From assembly GCF_900115955.1 (NCBI RefSeq), contig NZ_FOYL01000001.1, positions 558,001 to 622,000 of the forward strand: a DNA stretch of 64,000 bases. Reading direction: 5' to 3'. This DNA comes from Lentzea waywayandensis (lineage in GTDB: Bacteria; Actinomycetota; Actinomycetes; Mycobacteriales; Pseudonocardiaceae). The position numbers and the translations under genes were made by a program. Below, piece after piece: positions 25,631 through 35,428 of this stretch. The number at the start of each line of letters is the position of its first letter. Within the stretch, counting starts at the first letter, position 1. The notes under the pieces are model-generated. The model was not told the DNA's origin. It made no database searches and saw only the letters and a list, made by a program, of their open reading frames with translations.

Positions 25631-27868
25631 GTGACAGAGCTGTCGCGTAGAACCTTTTTGTACGGGACGGGCGCGGCCGTGGGGGCCTCCGCACTGGGGG
25701 TGGGCACCGCGGTCGCAGCGCCCGAAACATCGGGTCACAACGTGCACCGGGACGTGGTCCGCGATGCCCGCATGGAGTGGAAGAGGCTGCCGCAGAACTG
25801 GGGCGACAGTCCTTTCCTCGCCAATGGGTTCCTGGGCGTCCAGGTCTACGCGGGACGCAACGCGAACGAGCTGAAGCTCATGCTCAGCCACTCCGAGGTG
25901 CAGGACCAGCGCGAGCACTGGGAGGCCGCGGTCGGCCTGTCCCGGCTGCCCATCGGGTACCTGACCTTGCAGTTCGCCGGCGCGATCACCGCTGTCGACT
26001 GGACGCTCGACCTGTGGAACGCCGAGCTCACGGGCTCGGTGACGACAACTCAGGGCAGCGCCACGTTCACGATGCTCGTGCACAACTCGCGCAGCACGTT
26101 CCTCGCCTCCGTCAAGGGCGAGGCGACCTGGGGTTTCCAGCCGCTGGAGTCGTCGACGACCCGTCAGATCCGCAGGCCGGCGGACTACACGGCCAACCCC
26201 GCCCCCACTCTGGGCACGGCCAACGGCGTCTCCTACGCCGCACAGCCACTGCTCGCGGGCGGTGGCTACACAACGGCCTGGCAGACCCGCAACGGCCGGT
26301 TCGCCGCGCACGTGGCGTACACACACCCTGCGGACACGCACACGTCCGACGCGATCCGTGAGGTGCGGCAGGCGCTCGCGATCCCGGCCGAGGTGCTGAC
26401 GTCACAGCATCGCCGTTGGTGGAACGCCTACTTCGCGAAGTCGCTGGTGTCCGTGCCCGACAAGCTCGTGCAGCGCTTCTACTGGTTGCAGCTCTACAAG
26501 ATGGCCGCCGCGACGAGGAACGACGCGCCTGTCATCTCGGAGTGGGGCCCGTGGTTCCCCGAGCAGGGCAACAGCTGGACGGCCGTGTGGTGGAACCTCA
26601 ACGTCCAGATCTCGTATCCGCTGATCAACGGCTCGAACCACCACGAGCTCGACGCGGTCACGACGACGTTGAAGCGGTTCGAGCACAACCTCGAACTCAA
26701 CGTGAACCCGGCGTACCGCGACGGGAACTCGTACGCGATCTGCCACCCCGGCGACCGCACGCTGCGCTCCGGGCCGCGCTACTGCGGCGTTCCGGGCGTC
26801 GCGCCGAACGACCATACGGGCAATCTTCTGTGGGCCTGCCACAACGTGTGGCTGGGCTACCGGCACACGATGGACAAGAAGATCCTGAAGGACGTCCTCT
26901 TCCCGATCCTGACGAAGGCGGTCAACTACTACGCCCGCTTCCTCGTCGAGGGCGCGGACGGCAAGCTGCATCTGCCGGAGACGCGCTCACCGGAGTACGC
27001 GAACGCCACGGACACCACGTACGACCTCTCGCTGATCCGCTGGGGCGTGCGCACGCTGCTGTCCATCGAGGAGAACGCGCGCTGGCGAGATATCGCCAAT
27101 CGGCTCGTGCCTTACCACCTGGGCCCGAACGGTGCTTTGATCGGCAAGGACGTGTCGCTCAACGACTCGCACCGGCACTTCTCGCACATGCTCTGGTTCT
27201 ACCCGTTGCGCGAGCTGACCTACGACATGCCGGAGCACCGCGACCTGATCAACAAGACGTTCGACCACTGGGTGTCGCGCCGGCAGGCGTGGGCCGGGTA
27301 CAGCTACGGGGCCGCGTCCGCGATGGCGTCGGCGATGGGCAGGCCGGAGGAGGCACTCCAGTTCCTGCGCTACTTCCTCGACCGCAAACAGGTCGGCACG
27401 AACGCCGTGCTGACCGAGAACACCTTCTACCGCGAGGGAGGCAACCTCGCGATCGAGTCGCCGTTGATGTCCGGTCAGGCCGTGCTGGAAATGATGGTCC
27501 AGTCTCACAACAACGTCGTGCGCGTCTTCCCGTCAGTTTCGTCCACATGGGCCGATGCGTCCATCTCGTCGTTGCGCACGCAAGGAGCGTTCCTTGTGGA
27601 CGCTTCCCGTTCCTCCGGACGGACGGACTGGATCAAGGTCCATTCGGAGGCGGGCTCGCCTTTGCTTCTGGAGCACGGGATCGCGGGCGACATCGACGTC
27701 CGCGACACGTGGGGACGACGCCTCGACTACAAGACGCGTGGCTCGGCCATCGAGATCCCGCTTCGCCGAGGTCAGAGCGCCGTCGTCTCGCGTCGTGGTA
27801 CACGACCTGACGTCTCGGCACGTGATGTGAAGGCGAACGGCTCGTCTTCGCGCTGGGGTCTGCCGTAA
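25631..27868 (+). CDS. Tat-exported GH95-family glycoside hydrolase
   Basis: This 745-residue protein begins with a twin-arginine signal (SRRTFLYGTGAAVGASALGVG, cleavage near residue 30). An N-terminal beta-sandwich follows (WGDSPFLANGFLGVQVYAG) and then an alpha/alpha barrel. Barrel motifs are WWNLNVQISYPL, LPETRSPEY (general-acid region, where the family's usual SPEN is SPEY) and NDSHRHFSHMLWFYPL. GH95 enzymes act on alpha-L-fucosides or alpha-L-galactosides, and this one probably trims plant or algal polysaccharide outside the cell. The GTG start has a GGAGGGA ribosome binding site 6 nt upstream. Specificity is uncertain because the Asn of the SPEN motif is replaced. Confidence 0.83.
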   Translation: MTELSRRTFLYGTGAAVGASALGVGTAVAAPETSGHNVHRDVVRDARMEWKRLPQNWGDSPFLANGFLGVQVYAGRNANELKLMLSHSEVQDQREHWEAAVGLSRLPIGYLTLQFAGAITAVDWTLDLWNAELTGSVTTTQGSATFTMLVHNSRSTFLASVKGEATWGFQPLESSTTRQIRRPADYTANPAPTLGTANGVSYAAQPLLAGGGYTTAWQTRNGRFAAHVAYTHPADTHTSDAIREVRQALAIPAEVLTSQHRRWWNAYFAKSLVSVPDKLVQRFYWLQLYKMAAATRNDAPVISEWGPWFPEQGNSWTAVWWNLNVQISYPLINGSNHHELDAVTTTLKRFEHNLELNVNPAYRDGNSYAICHPGDRTLRSGPRYCGVPGVAPNDHTGNLLWACHNVWLGYRHTMDKKILKDVLFPILTKAVNYYARFLVEGADGKLHLPETRSPEYANATDTTYDLSLIRWGVRTLLSIEENARWRDIANRLVPYHLGPNGALIGKDVSLNDSHRHFSHMLWFYPLRELTYDMPEHRDLINKTFDHWVSRRQAWAGYSYGAASAMASAMGRPEEALQFLRYFLDRKQVGTNAVLTENTFYREGGNLAIESPLMSGQAVLEMMVQSHNNVVRVFPSVSSTWADASISSLRTQGAFLVDASRSSGRTDWIKVHSEAGSPLLLEHGIAGDIDVRDTWGRRLDYKTRGSAIEIPLRRGQSAVVSRRGTRPDVSARDVKANGSSSRWGLP

Positions 27869-27906
27869 CGTCCAAATTCGAACATTCGGATTGCGCGTGT
27901 GGACGA

Positions 27907-29268
27907 GTGGAGTGTGCGGTGGATCTTCAGCACTGGCTCAACGAGGCGTTGGCCAACCACGAGAAGTGGACGGCCGACTACGGCACCTTCACACCCCACT
28001 CGTCCCTGCAGGTCGACCCGGCGCTCTTCGGTTCGGCACTCGCCGAGCTCCAGGACCGCCTGCGCGACAACTACCCGTTCTTCCATCCGCGCTACGCGGG
28101 CCAGATGCTCAAGCCGCCGCATCCCGCGGCGGTCGTGGGCTACCTGTCCGCGATGCTGATCAACCCGAACAACCACGCCCTCGACGGCGGTCCCGCGACC
28201 GCCGCGATGGAACGCGAGGTCGTGTCGGACCTGGCGACGATGTTCGGCTACGGCGACCAGCACCTCGGCCACCTGACGTCCAGCGGCACGATCGCGAACC
28301 TCGAAGCGCTCTTCGTGGCCCGTTCGCTGCATCCGGCCCGTGGCGTCGCCTACTCCTCGGAGGCGCACTACACGCACTCACGGATGTGCGGCGTGCTCGG
28401 CATCGAGGGATTCCCCGTCGCCGTGGACGGCCTCGGGCGCATGGATCTGGACGCGCTCGAAGAGCTCTTGAAGACCGGCAAGGTCGGAACGGTCGTGGTC
28501 ACCCCGGGAACCACCGCTTTGGGTGCCATCGAACCGGTGCATCTTGTACTGGATGTCGCACGCCGATACGACGCACGGGTGCATGTGGACGGAGCGTACG
28601 GCGGCTTCTTCACGTTGCTCGCGGGCACCGACCTGGCGCCTGAGCCGTGGGAGGCCATCGGGTCGTGCGACTCCGTGGTGGTGGACCCGCACAAGCACGG
28701 CCTACAGCCCTACGGCTGCGGCGCGGTCCTGTTCCGCGACCCGTCCGTGGGCCGCTTCTACCTGCACGACTCCCCCTACACGTACTTCACGTCCGACGAG
28801 ATGCACCTGGGCGAGATCAGCCTGGAGTGCTCGCGCGCGGGGGCCGCGGCGGCCGGCCTCTGGCTGACGCTGCGGTTGCTCCCGCTGACGCGCGACGGTC
28901 TGGGCGAGGTGCTGGCGGCCGGACGGCGGACGGCCGTGCGGTGGGCGTCGATGATCCGCGAGTCCGAGGCCCTGGAGCTCTACCAGGAGCCCGAGCTGGA
29001 CATCGTCACGTACTTCCCGCGGACCGACCCGCTGTCCCTGTCCGCGGTGGACGCCGCCTCCCACCGCGTGATGGAGACGGGCATGAACGCGGCCGTCGAC
29101 CCGATCTTCCTGAGCGTGGCACGGGCCTCGAAGACCGCGTTCGCCGCCCGGCACCCCGAGGTGGAGGCCGATGTGGACGGTGCGCGGGTGCTGCGCAGCG
29201 TGCTGATGAAGCCGGAGTCCGAGGACTACCTCGACACCCTGCACGCGCGGGTGCTGAGCCTGCTCTGA
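27907..29268 (+). CDS. PLP-dependent group II amino acid decarboxylase-like protein
   Basis: This 453-residue enzyme of the aspartate aminotransferase fold has the group II decarboxylase pattern. It shows NPNNHALDGGPATAAMEREVV, LTSSGTIANLEALFVAR, VTPGTTALGAIEPV, HVDGAYGGFF and the PLP-lysine motif VVVDPHKHGLQPYGCGAVLF. Relatives decarboxylate glutamate, tyrosine or tryptophan, and the substrate here is unclear. A GTG at 27907 is the first start; the GTG at 27919 is an alternative. It ends before a strong hairpin shared with the convergent MarR gene. Confidence 0.88.
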   Translation: MECAVDLQHWLNEALANHEKWTADYGTFTPHSSLQVDPALFGSALAELQDRLRDNYPFFHPRYAGQMLKPPHPAAVVGYLSAMLINPNNHALDGGPATAAMEREVVSDLATMFGYGDQHLGHLTSSGTIANLEALFVARSLHPARGVAYSSEAHYTHSRMCGVLGIEGFPVAVDGLGRMDLDALEELLKTGKVGTVVVTPGTTALGAIEPVHLVLDVARRYDARVHVDGAYGGFFTLLAGTDLAPEPWEAIGSCDSVVVDPHKHGLQPYGCGAVLFRDPSVGRFYLHDSPYTYFTSDEMHLGEISLECSRAGAAAAGLWLTLRLLPLTRDGLGEVLAAGRRTAVRWASMIRESEALELYQEPELDIVTYFPRTDPLSLSAVDAASHRVMETGMNAAVDPIFLSVARASKTAFAARHPEVEADVDGARVLRSVLMKPESEDYLDTLHARVLSLL

Positions 29269-29278
29269 GGCCTGCCCT

Positions 29279-29338
29279 CTGACCGGTCAGACCCCGGTTC
29301 AACGCCAAATTGGGCGACTCACCCCCGGTGAGTCGCCC
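29279..29338. terminator. Hairpin between convergent genes, with a nearby palindrome
   Basis: A perfect 12-bp stem (GGGCGACTCACC, 29312-29323, with GGTGAGTCGCCC, 29327-29338) closes over a 3-nt loop between the convergent decarboxylase and MarR genes and can terminate both. A separate perfect palindrome CTGACCGGTCAG (29279-29290) lies between the decarboxylase stop and the hairpin. There is no U-tract, as is common in actinobacteria. Confidence 0.7.
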
Positions 29339-29350
29339 ACTGGCGGCAGG

Positions 29351-29926
29351 TCAGCCGTGCTTCGCGCGCCGACCGGATCGGCGCGGCGGCAGCGGCGTGT
29401 CTCCGCGCAGGTCGAGGCGGCGCTGCTCGCCGTTGGCCTCGAGGTGCGTCACCATGCGGCGCAGCATCTCGGCCAGCGACTGGGCCTCGGACGACTCCAG
29501 CGGACCGCTGACGAAGACCTCTTCCTCGTTGAACTTGGGGAAGAGGTCGGCCATCAGTTCTTCACCCTCAGGGGTGAGCCGCAGGACCGCCAGACGCCCG
29601 TCGGTCGGGTGGCCCAGGCGCTCCAGCAGGCCCCGCGACTGCAGCGTCTTGGCGACGCCCGTCAGGGTGCCCTTGGAGATACCCGCCTCCTCGGCGACGT
29701 AGCGCGTCTCCATCTCGCCCCAGATCCACACGACCCAGAGCACGACGAAGCCGGTCCAGGTCAGATCGCTGGTGCGCAGCACCGAGTTCTCGAGGTGCTG
29801 GCGAATCGCGGTCGCGGCGCGGTGGATGTTCGACACCGCCGCCATCTGCTCGCGATGCAGCGGCACCGCACCGAGCTTGGCCTGGACGGCCTTCTCGGTC
29901 TCGGCAATCGTGTGGTGACCAGACAA
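29351..29926 (-). CDS. MarR-family transcriptional regulator
   Basis: This protein of about 191 residues has a MarR winged helix (TRYVAEEAGISKGTLTGVAKTLQSRGLLERLGHPTDGRLAVLRLTPEGEEL), flanked by dimerisation helices (AAVSNIHRAATAIRQHLENSVLR and AQSLAEMLRRMVTHLEANGEQRR). The TTG at 29926 is taken as start because a GGGAGA sequence lies 7 nt before it; a TTG at 29968 would add 14 residues. It is divergent from the glutamine-synthetase-like gene across a 302-nt gap, but its target is unknown. Confidence 0.9.
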   Translation of the reverse strand: MSGHHTIAETEKAVQAKLGAVPLHREQMAAVSNIHRAATAIRQHLENSVLRTSDLTWTGFVVLWVVWIWGEMETRYVAEEAGISKGTLTGVAKTLQSRGLLERLGHPTDGRLAVLRLTPEGEELMADLFPKFNEEEVFVSGPLESSEAQSLAEMLRRMVTHLEANGEQRRLDLRGDTPLPPRRSGRRAKHG

Positions 29927-30228
29927 CTCAAAGTCTCCCGTGCTCGAGCTCAGGTGTTCCCGGCACAATACTTGCGGTTCCGAACTATGTCTGTGATGTG
30001 GTGCGAGTCAGTCCGCAACCACTTTGATCACGATCCCACATCGTGCATGATCTCGTGACGGTCGTCACCCGTCCAGTTACGGACTGTTGCCTCGTGGTGG
30101 ACGATGAGTGTGGGGCACCGAACGGGGACCAATGGCGGTCTTTGCTCCACGGACGGGTCGATAGCGTTTGCCCCTCAACGTTATCCCCTCCGCGTCAGCG
30201 ACACACTGTGCCGGAAAGGTAGTTCGAC
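29927..30228. other. Divergent intergenic region before the glutamine synthetase homologue
   Basis: I see no gene in these 302 nt. The region must contain the promoters of the MarR gene and the glutamine-synthetase-like gene. A palindrome GTGACG-GT-CGTCAC (30055-30068) is the only clear dyad and could be an operator. A GGAAAGG sequence near 30211 may serve as the ribosome binding site of the downstream GTG at 30229. Confidence 0.5.
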
Positions 30229-31578
30229 GTGGTCGGTGAACAGGTGACACGGGAACTCGCGGCAAGACTCGGCGAGGACGGGATCGACGTGGTGCGCGTC
30301 GTCTTCCCCGACCTGCTCGGCACCGACCGGGGCCGTGACGTCCTCGTAGAGCACCTACCTGCGGTGATTCAGCGCGGACTGTCGTTCTGCCGGGCCGTGT
30401 ACAGCACCACGCCCGGCGGCAAGACGACCGAGACCGGGGGCGTGCTCGACGCCGGGCTGCCCGACGTGATCGTGGTCCCCGACCTCGACACGCTGCTCCC
30501 CATTCCGTGGGAACCGGGCGTGGCGTGGTGCATCGGCGACGCGGTGAGCCCCGCCGACGAAAGGCCCGTCGACGAATCTCCCCGACAGGTGCTCCGCAGG
30601 GCCCTGGAGGTGTTCGAGACCACCGGGCTGCAACCGGTGATCGGGCCCGAGCTGGAATATTTTCTCTGCGAGCCGGACGAAGATCGCCCGAACGGGTGGC
30701 GCCCCTACTGCGATGAGCCCGGCAACGTCTACGCGACCGGGCGCCGGGGCGATTCGGACGGTCATCTGCTGAGAACTCTCCGCACGCTCAGTTCGGCGGG
30801 CCTGCAGACGACCGGCGGCAACCACGAATACGCCGGGGGCCAGTTCGAGATCAACCTGGTCCATTCACCCGCCATGGACGCGGCCGATCGCGCGTTCCGC
30901 TTCAAAACGAGCGTGAAAGAGCTGGCCAGGCGGGAAGGCCGGCTGGCTACGTTCATGGCCAAGCCGTTCAACGACGGCGGTGGCAGCGGGTTCCACCTGC
31001 ACCTGTCGTGCCACGAGAAGGACGGCCGCAACGCGTTCCAGGCGCCGGGGAGCTCCAGCGGCCTGTCGGACGAGGCGCGCTGGGCCATCGGCGGCATCCT
31101 CAAGCACGCCCCGGCGCTGGCCGCGCTGCTCAACCCCACGGTCAACTCGTACAAGCGGTTCGGCCCGGACTCGCTCGCGCCGTGGCTGATCGACTGGGGT
31201 CTCGACAACCGCAGCTCGATGCTCCGGGTGCCGGCCGAGCGCGGCGAGACCACCCGGCTCGAACTGCGGCTCGGCGACGCGAGCGCGAACCCCTATCTCG
31301 GCATCGCGGGCCTCGTCGCGGCCACCTACCTGGGCATTCGCGACCGGATCGAGCCGCCGCGGCCGTCCGCGGGGTACGGCTACGACCCGTCGAAGGCCCC
31401 GACGCTGCCCGCCACGCTGCCCGACGCCCTCGCCTATCTGGAGGAGGACACGGCGATGGTCGAGGTGCTGGGCAAGGACTTCGTGCGGTCCTATGTGGAC
31501 TTCAAGTGGGAGGAGGTGGCCCGGTTCCAGCGGTTCGTGACCGACTGGGAGTTCACCGAATACGCGTACCACCTATAG
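30229..31578 (+). CDS. Glutamine synthetase family protein (GlnA3/GlnA4-like ligase)
   Basis: This 449-residue protein has the complete glutamine synthetase fold: GPELEYFL (metal-binding Glu pair), NHEYAGGQFEINL, GSGFHLHLSC (His near the metal site), NPTVNSYKR, NRSSMLRVP (Arg at the glutamate site) and RLELRLGDASANPYL. It lacks the conserved Tyr adenylylation segment of housekeeping GlnA. It fits the actinobacterial GlnA2-4 paralogues, which glutamylate polyamines or other amines. The substrate amine is not predictable here. It is followed after 10 nt by the helicase gene, but a functional link is doubtful. Confidence 0.88.
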   Translation: MVGEQVTRELAARLGEDGIDVVRVVFPDLLGTDRGRDVLVEHLPAVIQRGLSFCRAVYSTTPGGKTTETGGVLDAGLPDVIVVPDLDTLLPIPWEPGVAWCIGDAVSPADERPVDESPRQVLRRALEVFETTGLQPVIGPELEYFLCEPDEDRPNGWRPYCDEPGNVYATGRRGDSDGHLLRTLRTLSSAGLQTTGGNHEYAGGQFEINLVHSPAMDAADRAFRFKTSVKELARREGRLATFMAKPFNDGGGSGFHLHLSCHEKDGRNAFQAPGSSSGLSDEARWAIGGILKHAPALAALLNPTVNSYKRFGPDSLAPWLIDWGLDNRSSMLRVPAERGETTRLELRLGDASANPYLGIAGLVAATYLGIRDRIEPPRPSAGYGYDPSKAPTLPATLPDALAYLEEDTAMVEVLGKDFVRSYVDFKWEEVARFQRFVTDWEFTEYAYHL

Positions 31579-31588
31579 TTCACCTGCG

Positions 31589-34075
31589 ATGACTGCACTT
31601 ACGGACCGGCTCACCTCGATCGCCGACGAAGACGAACTGTTCGACGCCTTCTCCCACTGGGCGACTGAGCGCGGCCTCGCGCTGTACCCGGCGCAGGAGG
31701 AAGCGGTCATCGAGCTCGTCTCGGGGGCCAACGTCATCCTCAGCACCCCCACGGGGTCGGGCAAGAGCCTGGTGGCGATCGGCGCCCACCTGGTCGCGAT
31801 GGCGGCCAACCAGCGCAGCTTCTACACCGCGCCGATCAAGGCCCTGGTCTCGGAGAAGTTCTTCGCGCTGTGCGAGATCTTCGGGCCGGAGAACGTCGGC
31901 ATGATGACCGGCGACGCCAGCGTCAACGACCAGGCGCCCATCATCTGCTGCACAGCCGAGATCCTCGCGAACATCGCCCTGCGCGACGGCCACACGGCCG
32001 ACGTCGGCCAGGTCGTGATGGACGAGTTCCACTTCTACAGCGAGCCCGACCGCGGCTGGGCCTGGCAAGTGCCGATCGTCGAGCTGCCGCAGGCCCAGTT
32101 CCTGCTGATGTCGGCGACGCTGGGCGACGTCTCGTTCTTCGAGAAGGACCTGACGCGGCGCACCGGCAGGCCGACGGCGGTGGTCCGCTCGGCGCAGCGC
32201 CCGGTGCCGTTGAACTTCCAGTACGTCTCCACGCCGTTGCACGAGACGATCGAGGACCTGCTGCACGGCCGTGAGGCGCCGATCTACGTCGTGCACTTCA
32301 CCCAGGCCGCGGCTCTGGAACGCGCGCAGTCGCTGATGAGCGTCAACGTCGCCACGAAGCCGGAGAAGGAGCAGATCGCCGCCACGATCGGCAACTTCCG
32401 GTTCTCGGCCGGGTTCGGCAAGACGCTGTCGCGGCTGGTCCGGCACGGCATCGGCGTGCACCACGCCGGCATGCTGCCGAAGTACCGCCGCCTGGTCGAG
32501 CAGCTCGCGCAGGCCGGTCTGCTGAAGGTCATCTGCGGCACGGACACGCTCGGCGTCGGCATCAACGTCCCCATCCGCACGGTCGTGTTCACCGCGTTGT
32601 CGAAGTACGACGGCACGCGCACCCGGATCCTCAAGGCCCGTGAGTTCCACCAGATCGCCGGACGGGCGGGCCGCGCGGGCTACGACACCGTCGGCACGGT
32701 CGTCGTGCAGGCGCCCGAGCACGAGGTCGAGAACATCAAGGCGCTGGCGAAGGCCGGCGACGACCCGAAGAAGCGCCGCAAGGTCGTGCGCAAGAAGGCT
32801 CCGGACGGGTTCGTGTCGTGGAGCGAGTCGACGTTCGAACGGCTCGTCGGCGCCGAACCGGAGCCGCTCACGTCGTCGTTCCAGGTCTCGCACGCCATGC
32901 TGCTGAACGTGATCGGCCGCCCTTCGGGTGGCGCGTTCCAAGCGATGCGGCACCTCCTGGAGGACAACCACGAGGACCGGCCGAAGCAGCTCAGGCACAT
33001 CCGCCGCGCGCTGGCGATGTACCGGGCGCTGGTCGCGGCGGGCGTCGTGGAACGCCACGGCGACGACTTCCAGCTCACCGTCGACCTGCAGTTCAACTTC
33101 GCCCTGAACCAGCCGCTGTCGCCGTTCGCGCTGGCCGCGATCGAGCTGCTCGACCGCGAGGCACCGGGCTACGAGCTGGACGTGCTGTCGGTGATCGAGT
33201 CCATTTTGGACAACCCGCGGCAGATCCTGAGCGCTCAGGAGCACAAGGCGCGTGGCGAGGCCATCGGCGCGATGAAGGCCGACGGCATCGAGTACGACCA
33301 GCGCATGGAGATGCTGGACGAGGTCACGTACCCGAAGCCGCTCGCCGAACTCCTCGACGCCGCGTTCTTCACCTACCGCCGCGGCCACCCGTGGGTCGGC
33401 GACTACGACCTGTCCCCCAAGTCCGTCGTGCGGGACATGTACGAGCGCGCGATGACGTTCACGGAGTACGTGGCGTTCTACGGCCTCGCACGCTCCGAGG
33501 GCCTGGTGCTGCGCTACCTGGCCGACGCATACAAGGCGCTGTCGCAGACGGTGCCGGACGAGGCGAAGACCGAGGAGCTCAACGACCTGATCTCGTGGCT
33601 GGGCGAGCTCGTCCGCCAGGTCGACTCGTCGCTCATCGACGAGTGGGAGAAGCTCACCAACCCGGACGCGCCGGAGCAGGAAGTGCGCGTCGACCTGCCG
33701 CCCGCGGTCACCCGCAACGTCCGCGCGTTCCGCGTGCTGGTCCGCAACGCGCTGTTCCGCCGCGTCGAACTGGCCGCCAAGCGCGACTGGTACTCCCTGG
33801 GCGAGCTCGACCACGAGTCGGGCTGGACGGCCAAGGAGTGGATGGACGCGCTGGAGCCGTACTTCGAGGAGCACTCGGACATCGGCGCGGGCCCGAACGC
33901 GCGCGGCCCGGCGTTCCTGATCATCAACGTCGAGCGCGAGCGCTGGGTGTGCCGGCAGATCTTCGAGGACCCGGCCGGGGACAAGGACTGGGGCTTCAAC
34001 GCCGAGGTCGACCTGGCGGCGTCGGACGAGCTGGGCGAGGCGGTCGTGACGATCACGGACGTCGGCCGGCTCTGA
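31589..34075 (+). CDS. Ski2-like DEAD/DEAH-box helicase with DUF3516-type tail
   Basis: This 828-residue superfamily 2 helicase has motif I (LSTPTGSGKSLVAIG), Ia (YTAPIKALVSEKFF), II (VMDEFHFY, a DEFH box), III (LLMSATLGD) and VI (HQIAGRAGRAGYD), with a C-terminal half of the DUF3516 type found in actinobacterial homologues. It probably unwinds RNA or structured nucleic acid; the exact role is unknown. The length is typical for this actinobacterial subfamily. It ends one base before the stop of the convergent repeat protein. Confidence 0.92.
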   Translation: MTALTDRLTSIADEDELFDAFSHWATERGLALYPAQEEAVIELVSGANVILSTPTGSGKSLVAIGAHLVAMAANQRSFYTAPIKALVSEKFFALCEIFGPENVGMMTGDASVNDQAPIICCTAEILANIALRDGHTADVGQVVMDEFHFYSEPDRGWAWQVPIVELPQAQFLLMSATLGDVSFFEKDLTRRTGRPTAVVRSAQRPVPLNFQYVSTPLHETIEDLLHGREAPIYVVHFTQAAALERAQSLMSVNVATKPEKEQIAATIGNFRFSAGFGKTLSRLVRHGIGVHHAGMLPKYRRLVEQLAQAGLLKVICGTDTLGVGINVPIRTVVFTALSKYDGTRTRILKAREFHQIAGRAGRAGYDTVGTVVVQAPEHEVENIKALAKAGDDPKKRRKVVRKKAPDGFVSWSESTFERLVGAEPEPLTSSFQVSHAMLLNVIGRPSGGAFQAMRHLLEDNHEDRPKQLRHIRRALAMYRALVAAGVVERHGDDFQLTVDLQFNFALNQPLSPFALAAIELLDREAPGYELDVLSVIESILDNPRQILSAQEHKARGEAIGAMKADGIEYDQRMEMLDEVTYPKPLAELLDAAFFTYRRGHPWVGDYDLSPKSVVRDMYERAMTFTEYVAFYGLARSEGLVLRYLADAYKALSQTVPDEAKTEELNDLISWLGELVRQVDSSLIDEWEKLTNPDAPEQEVRVDLPPAVTRNVRAFRVLVRNALFRRVELAAKRDWYSLGELDHESGWTAKEWMDALEPYFEEHSDIGAGPNARGPAFLIINVERERWVCRQIFEDPAGDKDWGFNAEVDLAASDELGEAVVTITDVGRL

Positions 34076-34076
34076 C

Positions 34077-34994
34077 TCATCGGTTGTCGAGGCGCTCCAT
34101 CAGCAGGCGCGCCTCGTCAGGGCTGATCGGCAGTTCCTCGTAGGTGTTGCCGCCGTTGCTGATGCCCCTGAGCAACGAGCACCGCTCCCACGCACCCTTG
34201 CGATAGGCGTACTCCTCCCACGAGTCTCCTTTGACGAGCGCGAACGCGTTCGCGAGGTCGAGTGCGTCCACGGCGTCGGAGAAGATCGCGAAGTACCCGG
34301 CCCCCTTCCAGTGGAGGCGCTGCCACAGCCTTCGCTGGGCCAGGGCCAGGTGGTAGGCGGCAAGGTCACCCGTCGCGTCCGCTGAGAGCTCCTCGACCCA
34401 CCGGCCGCGGTGGGCCGCGACCTCGGCCAGCAGCGTCGACGGCCCCCACGCCAGCTCGCGCGTGAACGCCTCCTCGTGCTCTCCGTTCACCCTGACCACC
34501 GCGAACGGCAGGTTCGGCCCCTCCACGGACAGCACCTGGAAGCACCGTCGCGCGGGCTTCCCGGCGATGATCGTCTCGGCCTCCTCCTCGCTCACGGGCA
34601 ACGCCCGGTACGACGAGTAGTCCTCCTTCTCCATCCGCCGCAGCACTCTCGACGGCACCCAGCCACTGTGCCCGGTGTGGATCTCCTCCCCGCCCAGCCG
34701 TGTCCGCCTGAGCACGGAGTGCAGGTGGCGCGGTTCGAACTCGGTCCTCTTCCACAGCGCGAAGTACCGGGGCCGGCCGCGTTGCCGCTCGGTGCGCACG
34801 GCGATCTCGATGGCGGCCCTCGCCTCACCGGCGTCCGACTCGTAGGCGACCTCGTCGATCCGCAGATCGGCGCGCCCGAGCAGGTCGGAGGGTTTCCACC
34901 GCAGATCGCGGGTGAACGCCTCCTCCGCCGACGCGGTCTTCCTGACCACCGCGAACGGGTGGTCGCGCCGGTCGCGGTGGATGAAGTACTTCAT
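34077..34994 (-). CDS. Hypothetical protein with two tandem internal repeats
   Basis: I do not recognise this 305-residue protein, but it clearly consists of two related halves. HPFAVVRK...EEAFTRDLRWKPSDLL (12-39) matches LPFAVVRV...EEAFTRELAWGPSTLL (162-189). PRYFALWK (75-82) matches AGYFAIFS (232-239). YSSYRALPVSEEEAETII (126-143) matches GNTYEELPISPDEARLLM (282-299). There is no signal peptide or membrane helix, so it is probably cytoplasmic. The compact ATG start is at the first conserved block. The gene stands alone, convergent with the helicase gene. Confidence 0.8.
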   Translation of the reverse strand: MKYFIHRDRRDHPFAVVRKTASAEEAFTRDLRWKPSDLLGRADLRIDEVAYESDAGEARAAIEIAVRTERQRGRPRYFALWKRTEFEPRHLHSVLRRTRLGGEEIHTGHSGWVPSRVLRRMEKEDYSSYRALPVSEEEAETIIAGKPARRCFQVLSVEGPNLPFAVVRVNGEHEEAFTRELAWGPSTLLAEVAAHRGRWVEELSADATGDLAAYHLALAQRRLWQRLHWKGAGYFAIFSDAVDALDLANAFALVKGDSWEEYAYRKGAWERCSLLRGISNGGNTYEELPISPDEARLLMERLDNR

Positions 34995-35428
34995 GCGATC
35001 CCCCCAGATCGGCCGAGCTCGAGTCAGTCATAGCAGAGCGGCACATGCCGCCTGACACAAACCGCGCAACCCTGCGGCAAAAGAGTTAATTCGCCTGTCG
35101 AGAACTCTTCCGGCAAGAGGACGCAATGCCGTGATTGATGCGACCCAGGACACACCGGTCCAGCCCGGCTCCTCCGGCGCCACCTGGTCTACCAGGGCGG
35201 TAGAACCGACACGGTGTCGAGAAACGTCGACTAAACGCCGAAACCCGTCCATTTCAGCCGACGGCCATAAGTGCGCGCCAGTTGAGACGAGCGCCAAACG
35301 AGACGGATTGCGCAATCGATTGACCGGGTAGTCCCCTTGGGGCAACATCATTGCACTGGACCGCAGTGGTCGGGATATGGTGATGCCCAGTGGGGGAAAT
35401 GTCTGGCGCAGCACGACTGGAGGAATCC
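34995..35428. other. Intergenic region without a recognisable gene
   Basis: In these 434 nt, base composition is less GC-rich than the neighbouring genes and no frame shows coding character. It must hold the promoter of the repeat protein (reverse). A possible forward promoter is TTGCAC (35351-35356) and TATGGT (35376-35381) with a long 19-nt spacer, before the small gene at 35429. I see no RNA gene or convincing repeat. Confidence 0.5.

Noticed and set aside
31580..33874. A reverse frame of 764 codons inside the helicase gene.
   Set aside because: The forward helicase has all conserved motifs; the reverse translation has no domain and biased composition.
35131..35331. A 66-codon frame in the gap between the repeat protein and the small helical gene.
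   Set aside because: Codon use is unlike the genes here, with no ribosome binding site and no recognisable protein.
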